From positions 238,263 to 302,262 of the forward strand of contig QYAI01000015.1 in NCBI GenBank assembly GCA_003988855.1: 64,000 nucleotides of DNA, read 5' to 3'. A program made the position numbers and the translations under genes. This document shows, one piece after another, positions 44,867 to 57,122 of the stretch (positions are counted from its first letter, which is position 1; the number at the start of each line of letters is the position of its first letter). The stretch is from Arachnopeziza araneosa (Eukaryota > Ascomycota > Leotiomycetes > Helotiales > Arachnopezizaceae). The notes beneath the pieces were generated by a model. The model searched no databases. It was given only the letters and a program-made list of their open reading frames with translations, and was not told the DNA's origin.

Positions 44867-47458
44867 TAGCTGGGTTTGCGAATATTATCCCTAGGAGGCA
44901 TAGTCAACATTATGCTTTAGTATGATGGGATTGATGGAAAGGAGTTGGGAATACCCGTACTGTTTTGGGGGAGATTTGTAAAACTACCTACTAATATTTG
45001 ATATCAAGACACTATACTCAAAGCCCTAATCACTGAACCTCATTTTGTGCCTCTATTAAACCAGTTCCCGATCTACATCCTAGAATATACGCTTTCAAAT
45101 AGACGATGCTGTTTCTTCACTTGTTGATTATTGTTTTGTGTATCGAGCTCCTGTTACAAACTCTCCAAAATTTACAGAACAATCCAGAGCAGGCTGTTCA
45201 AGGAAACAATGAATGCCTCATTACGAAATTGAATGGAATCATGAATAATAGTTGCCTATCAAGCACTGAAATAAAATGTTAGCCACGCCCTGCAGTTAAC
45301 TTCATCCTAACCAGTCGTGCAATTGGCGCAGAAAGCTATGTTTCGCTGACTAGATCGTTCCAAGTAACAATTTTTCGAGAGCAGATTTGAAAAATTTCTC
45401 AATATTGAGGGAGTCTTGTGGTAGGAAAAGAAAGTGTAAATTTCGACGTTGTTCCCTGCCTCAGTTATCTTCTGCCCCGATCTTCCGCGCCTCTCTTCCA
45501 TGCCTCTACACTTCCCCCAATATCCAATTCTGCCCACACATTCCATATCTCCAATGTCGAAATGCAGCATCCCAGCCGCTTGACAAAGGTATTAAATCCG
45601 CAGGTATAACTTCTAGGTCATCTTTGCATACTGTCCTGCTTACTAATTCTCAAGATACTTGGAAATATTGAATTTGGCTGCTGAACACTCTTTGGGTGCT
45701 GTTTGGCCACGAATGAATTATGGAAGACGGTGGGCAATATCTGTAAGCGAATCTTCCTGTGGAGAATTGAAGAAATTTTGAGAAATTTTGCTTTCTTTTA
45801 GGTCTGGTGGAATGGTTTAAAGGCTGAGGCTTAGGCTTCACACATCATTGATCATGGAATGAACCTTCTGGTCAGCTCTACGTGGAATTCTCATAGAGTA
45901 GGACTACGAATATGCTAAATTGTGTTCATTTCATCAAGTAGGTCTGTGTAATTATCAGCTACAGGTTGTTATTGAAGCGGCTGCTGTTAATGGAAAGCAG
46001 ATATATATCCACAAGCCAAAAGAGGGTTTACTTGTTATTAATTGAATATCATCAGAAGGTAGCCCAAAGATTGTCAACCGTCTCAATCACTCAGCTCGTT
46101 AAAGACACAAAGAAACTTAACTAGTATATTCGCTCCTCAAGTTGGTTCCTAAGTACCTTACTGTGAAACTCTCCTTCAGACTTATTTGAAGAAATTATCA
46201 GCCCTAATGCTAGCTTGTAAATATAGAAGATAACCAAACCATGCCAAATCTGACAACTACATGTATCAAGAAAGGTCGGCGATATAAAATTTCCCATGGC
46301 CAAGATTTAGACAAGATAGCCGTTGCGATTTTTGTACTAGAACAATTTTGAATGGCAAGTTGGAATTTTATTGCCTTGAGGCTTCTTCATCTTCTAGGAG
46401 TACGCGAAAGAGAATGGGAAGCGTATCTTTCGATGGTGAGATTAACACGCTGCGAAGTTGGACTACCTCAAGTTTGAAGTACTTTTATGAAAATAGTATA
46501 AAAGAGAAAATAGAATCAAGCTCAAATTCATGAAAGTGTTTATGTCACTCAATGACCAGGAGACAGCAACATCCTACCGGCCATGCTTGATTTCTTATTT
46601 CGCATTTCGCGTTAGGACCGTAAATTTGACAATACTATATTCAATTCTTACTCTTCAAACTTATCTGTTGGTGTGCTAAGTTGATTATGATTGTGCATTG
46701 ACTCTTTAGACAGGCTTTGATAGCATACTGTGTTGGAATTTGTGTTATAATTGTGAGAGCTGAGTTCTTAGTTTACTTCAACCATCTGAGCTTGCTCTAC
46801 TGTGGGTGCTCTTAGACAGATGTGTACACAGTCTGGCTATAATTCTTGCTAACGAAGAGATTTAACGAGAGAAGAGGAAAGTCCTCAAATCCCCGGATCC
46901 GATGAGGCAGCAAAACTTGTTTTGAATTAGGTTCAACTGTTCTGGACCGGTAAAAAGATTGGTTTACGATCACTGTGTTGTCTACTCACCGATATCATAT
47001 CCTCGCTCTAAGCTAAGCCCAGATTGTGAGCTTCATGCTTTCATGAACGATGCTCATAAAGTATGATAGGATCAGTTGACGAAGAACATGATAAGATAAG
47101 AGTTAATGTCCTATTTCAAAAACTCCAACAAGGCATCTTGTCCTACGTAGGTTAGCAAAAGTCACATGGAAGAGCACTTGCATCCTTCCACCAACAAGAA
47201 TCTTATACAATCACTCCCTCCAACAGTGATTATTTGTACCGCCAATCCTTATGACTAGGTATTGGAATACTGTTGGGCCAATATTCAAGAGAATCGACTT
47301 TGAATACCTCCGCTGAGTTCTATTGTATTTAAGACAGCTTCCAAATGTCCAGCCTTATTTATCCAAACTATCAAGCGACCACCACCTGGGATCAGCAACA
47401 TAAACAACAGTAAAAGGCGCAATAACCAACTCTCTACTCAACTTTCAAATCCCTCAGT
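44867..47458. other. AT-rich gene-free block
   Basis: A 2.6-kb block clearly more AT-rich than its surroundings, with no supported gene. It could be a decayed repeat mutated by RIP or simple intergenic DNA; no terminal repeats were found by eye. Confidence 0.45.
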
Positions 47459-47755
47459 ATGCCTGTCTGGGCACGATGTGCGGGAAATTGTGGTAATCAA
47501 TTTATATTTAGAGGCGGTGCTGGTTCTACATGCAGTTGGTGCGAGGATCGAATGTCGTTGACTAGCCCTGGAGGAAGGGATCATTTTAGTCAGGCTCCTC
47601 AGCAGAACCTTCAAGCACGTATCCAAAATTGGCAACTGGGTGTTTACATGGCCCAGGCAAGACCAAGTTTTGGAAGAATGGATCCGGTGTATTTGAGGCA
47701 ACGGAATATGCAGAGACAGAGCCTGGGGGGTTGGGGTGGATTCGGGAATTGGTAA
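47459..47755 (+). CDS. small zinc-ribbon-like protein, unknown
   Basis: A single-exon 98-aa protein I do not recognise. The N-terminal third has four cysteines, Cys7, Cys11, Cys25 and Cys28 (C-x3-C-x13-C-x2-C), a pattern that can bind one zinc. The remainder is rich in Gln, Arg and Gly and ends GGWGGFGNW. There is no signal peptide. The ATG follows a C/A-rich, T-containing leader of the kind seen in expressed fungal genes. In favour of a real gene are the start context and the ordered cysteines in an otherwise AT-rich, gene-free block; against is the lack of introns or a known family. Confidence 0.55.
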   Translation: MPVWARCAGNCGNQFIFRGGAGSTCSWCEDRMSLTSPGGRDHFSQAPQQNLQARIQNWQLGVYMAQARPSFGRMDPVYLRQRNMQRQSLGGWGGFGNW

Positions 47756-48770
47756 GAGGGGAAGAATGAACGATTTCTGGGATATACATTTAGATAAGTA
47801 CAAGGTTTATTGAAGTAAGATAACGGTGTCATAAGAGCCTTCTTCCCAAACTATCTTTCCTAATTGAGACTTTAATTTCAACTACTACGACCTCATGCGG
47901 CTTGTAACTCAAACTTAGCTGGTGTTAAGCAGCAAATGATCCAGAAAGCAAACTAGTAAGAGTGTAAGAGGATTCGATGCAGAGACTTACTGTTCATCTC
48001 TATAAATAATTAGATATTATCCTGATAACCATATCTTGAAAGTGGTCAAGTCGATAAATTTACGATGGTGACCAAGACTTTTCAATACCTTAAATTTATG
48101 GTAAATTATATAATACAAGCGTTAACCAATCTTTAGACTATTCATCAAAACAAATTTAGGTTATCGATTAAAATGGGAAAAGGAGCGAGCAGTTATAAAC
48201 AAAAATCGATACCGATTGGTAAATCAGAATTGCGAAATGACTTGTAGACATGGCTATGGCTAGATGTCCGTCCTTTATCTTGTGGGACGAGGCTCACTGA
48301 CCGAACATATACGTGATGGTTGACAGGAGTCGAACGGTAAAATCTCCGAAGAAAGTATAAATCTCTCGCTCCAGAGGATTTGACTATCCTAGAGGGATCG
48401 AATGGTGAGTTGCAGCTAGCACGTGCTTTGCTTCAAGCAAGGATGAATGGCATCAGTAATGGAAATCCGGGAGAAGAGTATTAAGAAGAGCCAATGGAAT
48501 CAGTGGACTTCAGTTAATCCTAGATATAACCACATGATATTGCAGCAAACCTTAGCACTGTTTCGTTCTTCCTCCATAAGCTTGACGTGAAAAAGGGGGA
48601 GGGGTTTAAGCGAGGCAGCGGCCGTTGCCCCGCAACAAAGACGCCTCGTTATGAGCGCAACCAGACAACGTCACTTCTTCCAAACCTATCTCGATACAAA
48701 CAATCACAAGAAAACCCTGCTTATTCTCTGTCTTCTCTAAAGATAACCCAAGTCCACAACGAAACGCAAA
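47756..48770. other. AT-rich intergenic, no gene seen
   Basis: One kilobase of AT-rich DNA. A tRNA-like string near 48324 was examined and rejected. The right end is the C/T-rich leader of the RPEL gene. Confidence 0.45.
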
Positions 48771-49388
48771 ATGTCCAACTCTGAACCCCGCGACGCAGTT
48801 ATTGACGAAACTCCCATCTCCCCTATTCGCCCTAACCATGTCCGTCAAAATTCCCTTGAGAAGCACCTCCAATCTCGGCCTGATCCAAAGGAGCTCAAAG
48901 ACCGTCACATCCTCCTTGACACTAATGCTGCGCCGTAAGTACTACGCTACTGTCCGCGGATCTATAGCAGTTAGCTGACACAAATTGCGGGGTAAAACAG
49001 TGCGCTTCAGGGAGCAGCATATGATCTAGAACGTCAACAGGTCACCGACAGTTTGAAAAAAGGCTTGGAGAAGCGTCCAAATCGTGAAGACTTGGTTGAG
49101 CGTATGTTGTTTATACCTATAATTCGTGGAAAGTGGTCCCTAATGTAGCATCTAGGAAATATCCTCCCAGATTCAACCGCCGCGCCAGCAATTGTTGGCC
49201 AGCAGCGAGAACTTGAGAAGCATATGCGTGCCGACAGCTTGAACGAGAAGATTCAGAACCGCCCTAAGCCTGCAGATTTAGTTAAGGAAGGAATCTTGAC
49301 AGAAGACCCTACTAGCCCAGAGGACGCGGATAGACTATATGAAGAGCGGATTGAGGAGGAGTATGCTAAGCGTGAGGGTGGTGCTTGA
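48771..49388 (+). CDS. RPEL-repeat protein
   Basis: Three exons (48771-48934, 49001-49101, 49156-49388) encode 165 aa. Three RPEL motifs are visible: residues 27-49 (NSLEKHLQSRPDPKELKDR), 71-92 (DSLKKGLEKRPNREDLVER) and 116-135 (DSLNEKIQNRPKPADLVKEG). In animals RPEL repeats bind G-actin (MRTF and Phactr proteins). Fungal proteins made only of RPEL repeats exist but their role is poorly defined, so actin monomer binding is inference. Between repeats the string AAP recurs after HILLDTN and NILPDST, showing that the unit is longer than the core motif. Introns fall at equivalent places relative to repeats 1 and 2. It converges on POLK with 225 bp between stop codons. Confidence 0.88.
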
Positions 49389-49613
49389 GTTCTGGAATCA
49401 GGGCATTATATGAGCATGAGAAAGGATGGGTGGTACAAATCGGAATAATGATGCCATGACGGTGCTGTACTGAGTTATGATCACGCATGGGAAAGCAAAA
49501 TGCGAATTCGAATATTCTGGTTTATGTAATCTTATCAACGCCGACCTAGGTGCATATCCTTCTTTCCTATCCTTCACTCCTGTGCATGCAGAACTCTAAT
49601 CCCATCATTTAAA

Positions 49614-51575
49614 TCATCCAAAGAATAACCGTTGTTGCTTAGGACCGGGACCTTTGCTTTTCTTGCGATCTTTTTCGACTTTGATTTTCTTTGTTACTGG
49701 AGTGTGTTCATTAGGACCGGATTCGGATGTTTCCTGGACAGCATCTCTAATAGTTTGCCTCGAGAGGCATAAATCCATGTGTTCGTTGAACTCTTTTTCG
49801 TTTGCCGCCTGAGGTCTCGAGCATATTGGACAGTCCCACCATTCTTCTTCGGGCGAATCTTGCCATTTCGGATTAGGGACAATTTCCTTTCCATGACGTC
49901 TCCTTTTGTCTATCTCCTGACTTAAAGATTCTAACTCTTCTAATTCATCCTCTCGCTCCTGCCGCTCAGCATCTTCAAAGAGTATTTCATCTGGTAAGAC
50001 CTCCCACTGATCTGTATCGTCATCAAGTGCATTTGCTTTTCTCTTTGCTATGTCGGGATTATTTTCATACTCTTCGGTTTCTGTCGGGCGCTTTTTGAAT
50101 CCGAAGAATGCCATGGTATCTGGCTTCTTCATGCTCACTAAGTGTGTACATCTTAGACCCATCAGTCGTAGCTTTATACCTGGAAAGTCTTGTTCAAGCT
50201 TTGTTAGCATAGGAACCGAATATTTGTAGAGATCATCCGATAGGTAAGTAGCCTTTGGTAAAACCACTTGTCTTGTAAATACCTCAAATGTATGGAGCTT
50301 GACTTTGAGGCAAAGTGTCCGGCCTTTAAATTGAGTTCGAAGCATATCTTTCTCTAATTCTTCTGTTGTCGCGCGCAGTTTATTACGGAGGTCAACTGTA
50401 TTACCCATTTCTGCAAATGTGCTTTCGGTCCCAACACTCTTCCTTTCATATTCTTCCGCTGGCTGTACTTTGGTTCTACCAAGTCCAAGATAACATTGCA
50501 TTAAAAAAGCGAAAGCTTTCTCTCCAAATAGTTTCGAAAGGTATTGCCTGTAGGCATAAATGTTGCCACAGGTCTTTACACCAATTGCGTCAAGTTCTCT
50601 TTCAAAAACTCGACCAATGCCGTTGACTTTCCGAGTAGGAAGATCACGCATGAATGCCATGATAGCATTTCTATCACTTGGGAGCCTGTATTGTCCGTTT
50701 GGTTTGTTTTGGTTTGAACAAATCTTGGCCAATTTAGCGTTGGCAGCAATGCCAGCTGAGACGGTGATCTTCGTCTTCTCATGGACCTCTCTCCGTAGCT
50801 GTTCTACAGTTTCTTCCGGGTTAACATCATGTGTCTGACAGTATTCCGTGATATTTAAGTATGCTTCATCTATGCTCGCACTTTCGAAGCGCGGGTCATA
50901 GTCGACAAGAATTTCTCTAACCTCTTGTGCTTTCGCCGTATACTTGTCGAAGTTTAACGGGATTTGGATCAGCTGTGGGCATAGTTTCTTTGCCACAAAA
51001 CCTGATTGTTTCAAGACACTTTAGATCTCGACAGTCCCATCTGCCAGAGTACAACTCACCTGCCATACCGCTTCTGCACCCAAACTTCCTTGCATGGTAG
51101 TTGCATGTTGTGAGAACACCCTTGCCAACTGAAAATGGGACATCTTTCAACTCCGGCCGATCTAATTCTTCCACTGCTGCGTAGAATGCGTCGCAGTCAA
51201 TATGCACCACGACTTGCGATAAGTCTCGCGAAAGCTCGAGCTCGGCGATGTATTCGTCCGCCTTTCTACGGTCAGATGCCAAGTCAAGCCTCTCGAGTTG
51301 TTTCTTTTGGGCCAAAATACGCTCAATTTTAACTGTGAGGTTCTTATCGCGAGCTTCCTCGTTATTAAAGAATTTCGAGCCTTTAGACGCGTTATAGATG
51401 ATCTCGGAAACCTCGAAAGAATGTTAGTTCTTATTCACTCATTTGAAAAACACGATACCTTCTGCTGATCAACATTGCCCTGCCCAGATTTTGTTAAGGA
51501 TGGTCCAAGAAGAGAATACTTGAGTGTATCATGCTCTTTGGTAGCTTTCTCTTCCGTAGAAAATTCATCTACCAT
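49614..51575 (-). CDS. POLK: DNA polymerase kappa (Y-family translesion polymerase)
   Basis: A translesion DNA polymerase that bypasses minor-groove lesions. Three exons (51575-51459, 51411-51060, 51001-49614) give 618 aa. The kappa-specific N-clasp is present (KYSLLGPSLTKSGQ; SEIIYNASKGSKFF). The catalytic acidic residues are Asp111 (HIDCDAFYAAVEELD) and Asp201/Glu202 (SIDEAYLN). Thumb and little-finger motifs follow (KVNGIGRVFERELDAIGV; FKGRTLCLKVKLHTFEVFTR). A single UBZ-type zinc finger (CPICSRPQ...EHMDLC) lies near the C-terminus. The last residues, QQRLFFG, form a PIP-box-like PCNA-binding motif. The frame upstream of the ATG closes at a TGA with no other ATG. Saccharomyces lacks kappa. 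It is divergent from MEF1, with 213 bp between start codons. Confidence 0.96.
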
Positions 51576-51788
51576 CGTGAAATCATTGAATAGATCGTAG
51601 CTGATTCCGCTTGAACTACCTACCGTATATGGAGGGATGAGAACACCAGTTCACGTGCAAATTTGAATTGAGACATTCTTCGCGAATCCCTGCAACATCG
51701 GCTGCAGCCGCCAAAAAAAGTCCGGCGATTTCGTGTGGACAATTCTGGCGTGTCTATTCTACCCACACCTTCAGTTCAGTCATTAAGC
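51576..51788. promoter_or_regulatory. shared 213-bp promoter of POLK and MEF1
   Basis: The two start codons face away from each other across 213 bp. TCACGTG lies at 51651-51657. An A-run flanked by GCCGCC and GTCCGGCG lies near 51705-51727. Confidence 0.6.
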
Positions 51789-54380
51789 ATGAGGGTGCAT
51801 AGAGCTGTCCGAGCTGTGACATCAGCAGAAGCATCTTTTGGATCCCTGAAAAGTTATATATCGCGGCCGAGATATATTTACTTAAATGCACCAAGTCCTG
51901 CTTCCCGTTCATCTGCACTAACGAGGCAAGGAGAACGATTCTTTTCAGGAACAAGATGTGCGACAGCTGGTGCTGCAGAAGCTGTGTGAGTTGTCATTTG
52001 CGCATCTTATCCACCGTTCTTTCTGAGATGAGAGTGGAGTGCAACAGAACGAAAGCTAAATTGAATCTCAGATTGAAACAAGCTGCTGCAAACCCTTTGT
52101 CTCTGTCCCAGGAGGCAATCATTGAGAATTTGGATACAGAAGAAAGGGGAAGATTAGCTCGAGTTAGAAATATCGGAATTGCCGTTTGTTTTTAAGATCA
52201 TTGAAACTCGGATGGTTGGGCTGATCATGGCATAGGCACACATTGACAGTGGTAAGACTACAGCAACAGAACGAGTCCTTTTCTATACGGGGCGGATCAA
52301 TGCCATTCATGAAGTTCGAGGAAAAGATGCAGTAGGAGCTAAGATGGACTCCATGGATTTGGAGCGAGAGAAAGGAATCACAATTCAATCCGCCGCGACG
52401 TTTTGCGACTGGCTGAAGGTTGAAAATGGAAAGGAAGAGAAATATCATATCAATTTAATTGATACACCGGGACATATTGATTTTACCATTGAAGTTGAGA
52501 GAGCATTGCGAGTTCTGGATGGAGCAGTTATGATCTTATGCGCTGTGAGCGGAGTACAGAGTCAAACGATCACTGTGGATAGACAGATGCGAAGATACAA
52601 TGTTCCTCGAGTCAGTTTCATCAACAAAATGGATCGGATGGGCGCGAACCCTTTTAAAGCAGTGGATCAGATCAACCAGAAACTCCGAATGCCTGCTGCA
52701 GCAGTGCAGGTTCCAATTGGATCGGAAGACAACTTTCAAGGAGTTGTGGATTTGATTAGAATGAAAGCAATTTACAATGACGGACCGGGAGGCGAGATTA
52801 TTAGAGAAACTGATGAAATCCCTGACAGCGTCAAGGACTTTGCGGAGGAGAAACGAAAAGTTTTGATTGAGGCAGTAGCGGATGTTGATGATGAGATTGC
52901 TGAAATCTTCTTAGACGAAAGAACGCCAACTCCAGAGCAGCTGAAAGCGGCAATTCGACGGGCCACTATTGCTTTGAAGTTCTCCCCTGTTTTGATGGGT
53001 AGTGCGTTGGGAAATAAGTCTGTCCAACCTATGTTGGACGCGGTCTGTGACTACCTACCAAATCCATCCGAGGTGGAAAATTTGGCATTAGACCAAAGGA
53101 GAGCTGAGGCACCCGTTAAGCTCGTCTCATATAACTCATTGCCCTTCGTTGGTTTGGCTTTCAAACTGGAAGAAAGTAACTTTGGCCAACTAACCTATAT
53201 CCGAGTCTACCAAGGAACGTTAAAGAAAGGAATGAATGTTTTCAACGCCAGGTCAGACAAGAAGGTCAAAATTCCAAGAATTGTACGCATGCACTCCAAC
53301 GAGATGGAGGACGTCTTGGAAATTGGTGCAGGAGAAATATGCGCTGTCTTTGGCGTTGAGTGTGCTTCTGGAGACACTTTTACTGATGGAGGATTACCAT
53401 ATTCTATGTCCTCGATGTTTGTTCCAGATCCAGTCATCGCATTATCCATAAAACCAAAGACCACTAAAGACGGAAGCAACTTTAGCAAGGCTATGAATCG
53501 TTTCCAGCGCGAAGATCCTACATTCAGAGTCCACGTTGATGCTGAAAGCAACGAGACTATTATATCCGGAATGGGGGAGCTACATCTTGATATCTACGTT
53601 GAGCGGATGAAGCGAGAATATAAAGTTGAAGTTGTAACCGGGAAACCACAAGTTGCTTATCGAGAGACCGTCACCGAACCAGTTAAATTTGATCACACTC
53701 TCAAGAAGCAGACTGGAGGTGCTGGTGATTTTGCTCGAGTTGCAGGATTTATGGAACCACTCCCACAAGGAACTAATGGCTTCCCGCCTTCTAAATTTAG
53801 GCAAGAAGTCACCGGTGGTAGCATTTCTGAGAAATACTTGTACGCTTGTGAGAAGGGTTTCAACCTCGCATGCGAAAAAGGTCCTCTTATTGGGCATCCC
53901 GTTCTCGGAACACTTATGGTCATCAATGATGGAACTATCCATATGACTGATTCTTCTGAAATGGCCTTCAAAAACTCAACGCAACAAGCTTTCCGAAAAG
54001 CATTCAAGGAGGCCAAACCCCAGATTTTGGAGCCTCTGATGAAAACAACTATCACAGCACCAAATGAGTTCCAAGGCAATATCGTCGGTTTACTTAACAA
54101 GCGAAACGCTATCATCAATGACACGGAAATCGGACCCGAGGATTTTACATTGACTGCTGATTGTAGTTTGAATGCCATGTTTGGTTTCAGCTCGCAGTTG
54201 AGAGCTGCGACTCAAGGGAAAGGGGAGTTTGGTATGGAGTTCAGCCATTATAGTCCTGCTCCTGGACAATTACAGTATGTATCGAAACTCGAAATACCGT
54301 GAACTTTTACTTACAAATTCATTAGGAAGGAATTAATTGCGGCTCACGAAAAAGCTCAAGCAGACAGACATAAGAAGTAG
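51789..54380 (+). CDS. MEF1: mitochondrial elongation factor G
   Basis: The GTPase that translocates mitochondrial ribosomes. Four exons (51789-51985, 52033-52183, 52236-54274, 54326-54380) give 813 aa. The first 65 residues form an Arg/Ser-rich presequence without acidic clusters. The G-domain has AHIDSGKT at 117-124, DREKGIT-like EREKGIT, DTPGHIDF and NKMD. Domain II (FGQLTYIRVYQGTL), domain IV and domain V follow, with GMGELHLDIYVERM and the late VGLLNKRNAII. It is mtEF-G1 rather than mtEF-G2, judging by similarity to the MEF1 pattern GRINAIHEVRGKD. The acceptor of intron 1 is GATGAG, chosen because the alternatives give stops. A non-ATG extension exists upstream from 51735 but is not needed. 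Confidence 0.96.
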
Positions 54381-55011
54381 ACTGCAGCTTAATTTCAGAT
54401 GATGTTTAAGTAGATTACTATTCGGTGTAAATTTACAGCATAGACTATAATGACGCAGACTATTGCGGTCAAGGTCCGAATGGGAAAATTATAGGGTACG
54501 ATTCTGTAGCATACTGTATCATATTATTATCTATATCATGCCCTTCACTCTCCAATTTGCCTCGTTTCCTTCTTGCTCCAATCTACCTACACGCTCTATA
54601 AATCCTACCCGTTCGGTATCTAAGCACAAACCACTTCGGGACTTTCATATCTTGAATTCAGTCTTCACCTAGTACGCTATCACTGGAGACAACTCGGTAC
54701 CACTTGTGCCTGTAGATGACGGAGTGCTATGTGTTAAATGGAACGTGCATATAAATGAACCAACAAATGAGCTTGAAAGGGACTGAGTCTTGAGAAATTG
54801 GGGCTCTAACTGGCTCGGGAAATTAAGATAAAGCCACTCGATGACGGCATGGAATTAACTCATTGTAAATTCATGTCATCGTAGTACAGTGTCGTAAGTC
54901 ATCAAAAAACCCAAAAAGGTCTATTCTGCTATCGACCCTGCTCTTTCGTAAATGCAAAGTTGCATCCAATGATCCCAAGCTCCAAAATCCACACTGCATA
55001 GTCATTTTCTG
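54381..55011. other. intergenic between converging MEF1 and RAD7
   Basis: About 630 bp of AT-rich DNA carrying two 3' flanks. No gene or structured element was recognised. Confidence 0.5.
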
Positions 55012-57122
55012 TTAAATGACTCTTCCTTCGCCATCCTCAGTTCCTTCGATGTTCATGCCCATAGCATTCGGTACACCAATCAGAATCCTGCCTTTGGGCA
55101 CCCTGACGTCCTTGACTCCAAAGTTTCCAAATACCTTGAGGGTTTTGAGTTTCGGACATGATGCGAAAATTCGGCCAACCACGTAGTCATTGACAAACTG
55201 ACAGAAACTGATATCCATCCACTCCAGAGCGGAATAGGTTTTGTCCGCCGAAAAGACATTTTCGAAGGTTTCGAGAGAGATATGACGGCAGGAATGGACA
55301 TCGAGATGCTTGATTGTATCGCCGGAATGCGCCATGAGTGCTTGAAAACCAGCAGAGCCAAAGCCGATCCCATCTGGATTCTCGCGAGGCTCAGCTGCGT
55401 CGAGATGTCGGCATTTGCTGAGATCGATGAATTCAAGGGGTGGATTAGGCCAATTTGTAAATAGTGCTTCGAAACTCTTATCGCTTAAGACTTTATTGTC
55501 CGTAATTCGAAGCTTGGAGAGGTTTTGGCAGTTGTCATGAATTGCTTCAAGGATACTGTCTTTGACCAAAGGCACAGTTTCAACAGAAAAAGTTCGAAGT
55601 TCCGATCCGATGTTGTTTAGAATTTTGACGAAGGGACCAGAACTTAGCTCTTTAACGCCTGGTGGTATGTAAACCTCGATACTCAGATGCCGGAGAGTAG
55701 ACATCTTTGCGATATGCTCAATCCCCATGTCTGTAACCTTCAAGTTATGGGATATCTTAAATCGCTGAAGAGAACATGTCTTGGCAATAAGTTCCACTTG
55801 ATCGTCTCCGAAGTGGCCGTCGGTGAAATGAACTTTGAGACATCTGAGGGATGGTGAGAATTTATTGATGAAGCTATTCCACCTTTCATCATTGATTAAG
55901 TTGGCACCATGAATGTCGAGGGTTTCAAGGTTAATATTTGTACCCAAAACATGGTCCATCACCTTATTCTTAAATTGCACACCGTTGCGAATCTTGAGGT
56001 GTCTGATAGTCGAAACAATTTGAAAGATCCGGGTATAATCGTCTGAATTTAACTTGGCTCCATCATACACGGTAATTGTATCTGCGCCGGGTCGTAAGAA
56101 TAGATCTAGAGTTTGAGAGTTGATCAACCTCTTCTTGGATAAGATCGCCGATAGTCTTTCAATCAACGGTGCGGGCAAGTCACCAAAACTGTCGGCCATA
56201 CCAACGTTCTTCGCAAGAGTTTCAACGCATAGCGTGACAAGGTCCTTCGCGCCAGGATAAATGCCATCCAAAAGCTGGCTCTGGATCTTTCTTCGTTGCT
56301 GTCGTTTTTCTCCATCGGCCACTTTTCTTTTCTTTCGTGCAGCTCCTTCTTCCTTATCCAACTCTTTCGTGCAATCGGAACAGAGCAAACCTCCATCCGG
56401 GCCAGCTCGACTGTACCCTGTAACCGAGAATCGTTTCTCGCATATCTCGCAATTCTCCATCTGGCCAGGCAGAGGGGCCATGTTCTCGTCAAAGAAAGCA
56501 CGGGCAGCTTCATCTTCATCGGTTATCTCATCATCCGATCCGTATTGATTTCGTCGGCGTTGAAATTGTTTCGAAGCTTTGATCTTCGCTATGGCTTTCT
56601 GTGAATGGGTGAGCATGAATCATAGGGAACTTGACAAATAGACTAATCTACCTCTTCCTCCTTCTTTCTCTTCGCGGACTGGGCCTTAGTTTCTTTTCTG
56701 CGTCTCGGAGCAGTCGCTGGCTCAGATTCAGGTTCAGGTTCAGGTGAAGCAGATGCCTCTCCGCCGCCCTCCGCCTGCTGCCGGGAGGCTAGGGCAGCGG
56801 CTCTTCGAGCTTCGGCATCCTGTCGAATTTGATTTGCATTGATATTATGAGACTAGAGACAAGTTAATTGAAGTAGAAGATTAAAATATTCGAGAGCATA
56901 CAGCCAAGAAATCTGTCAAAGCCGATTGCCTACGAAGATTAAGCATAAGGTACAATGCTAAGAGATAATTTTCTCAGCCATTGAGAGAACTTACGGTCCT
57001 CGAATTTGGCGAGCAGGTCTCTGAGTCGGAGCTGCGGGAGCTGTTGCGGGTGGAGGGATGGGAGTATTCGACCTGTGTCTGTTTAGCACATGAGGGGATT
57101 GTTCCTTGCAAAGATCTGACAT
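55012..57122 (-). CDS. RAD7: nucleotide excision repair protein Rad7
   Basis: Rad7 works with Rad16 in global-genome nucleotide excision repair and also acts in a cullin-type ubiquitin ligase in yeast. Four exons (57122-56995, 56929-56902, 56852-56652, 56598-55012) give 647 aa. The conserved N-terminal motif GPQSALTDFLASHNI is assembled across two introns. A charged linker (about 90-160) precedes a CEIC...CSDC zinc-binding motif (Cys169, 172, 192, 195), a feature of fungal Rad7. Leucine-rich repeats fill residues about 270-620 (LKIRNGVQF; LETLDIHGANL; LRHLSIEVYI; LEWMDISFCQFV; LKTLKVFGNFG). A 28-nt exon makes the N-terminus easy to miss. The extreme N-terminus (first 17 residues) is the least certain part. 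It is head to head with RAD16. Confidence 0.94.

Noticed and set aside
48320..48345. tRNA-like string (GACAGGAGTCGAACGG)
   Set aside because: Resembles a T-loop on the minus strand, but the T-stem does not pair and there is no acceptor or D-arm.
51735..51788. N-terminal extension of MEF1
   Set aside because: It begins at GTG and has an acidic residue early; the ATG at 51789 gives a better mitochondrial presequence.
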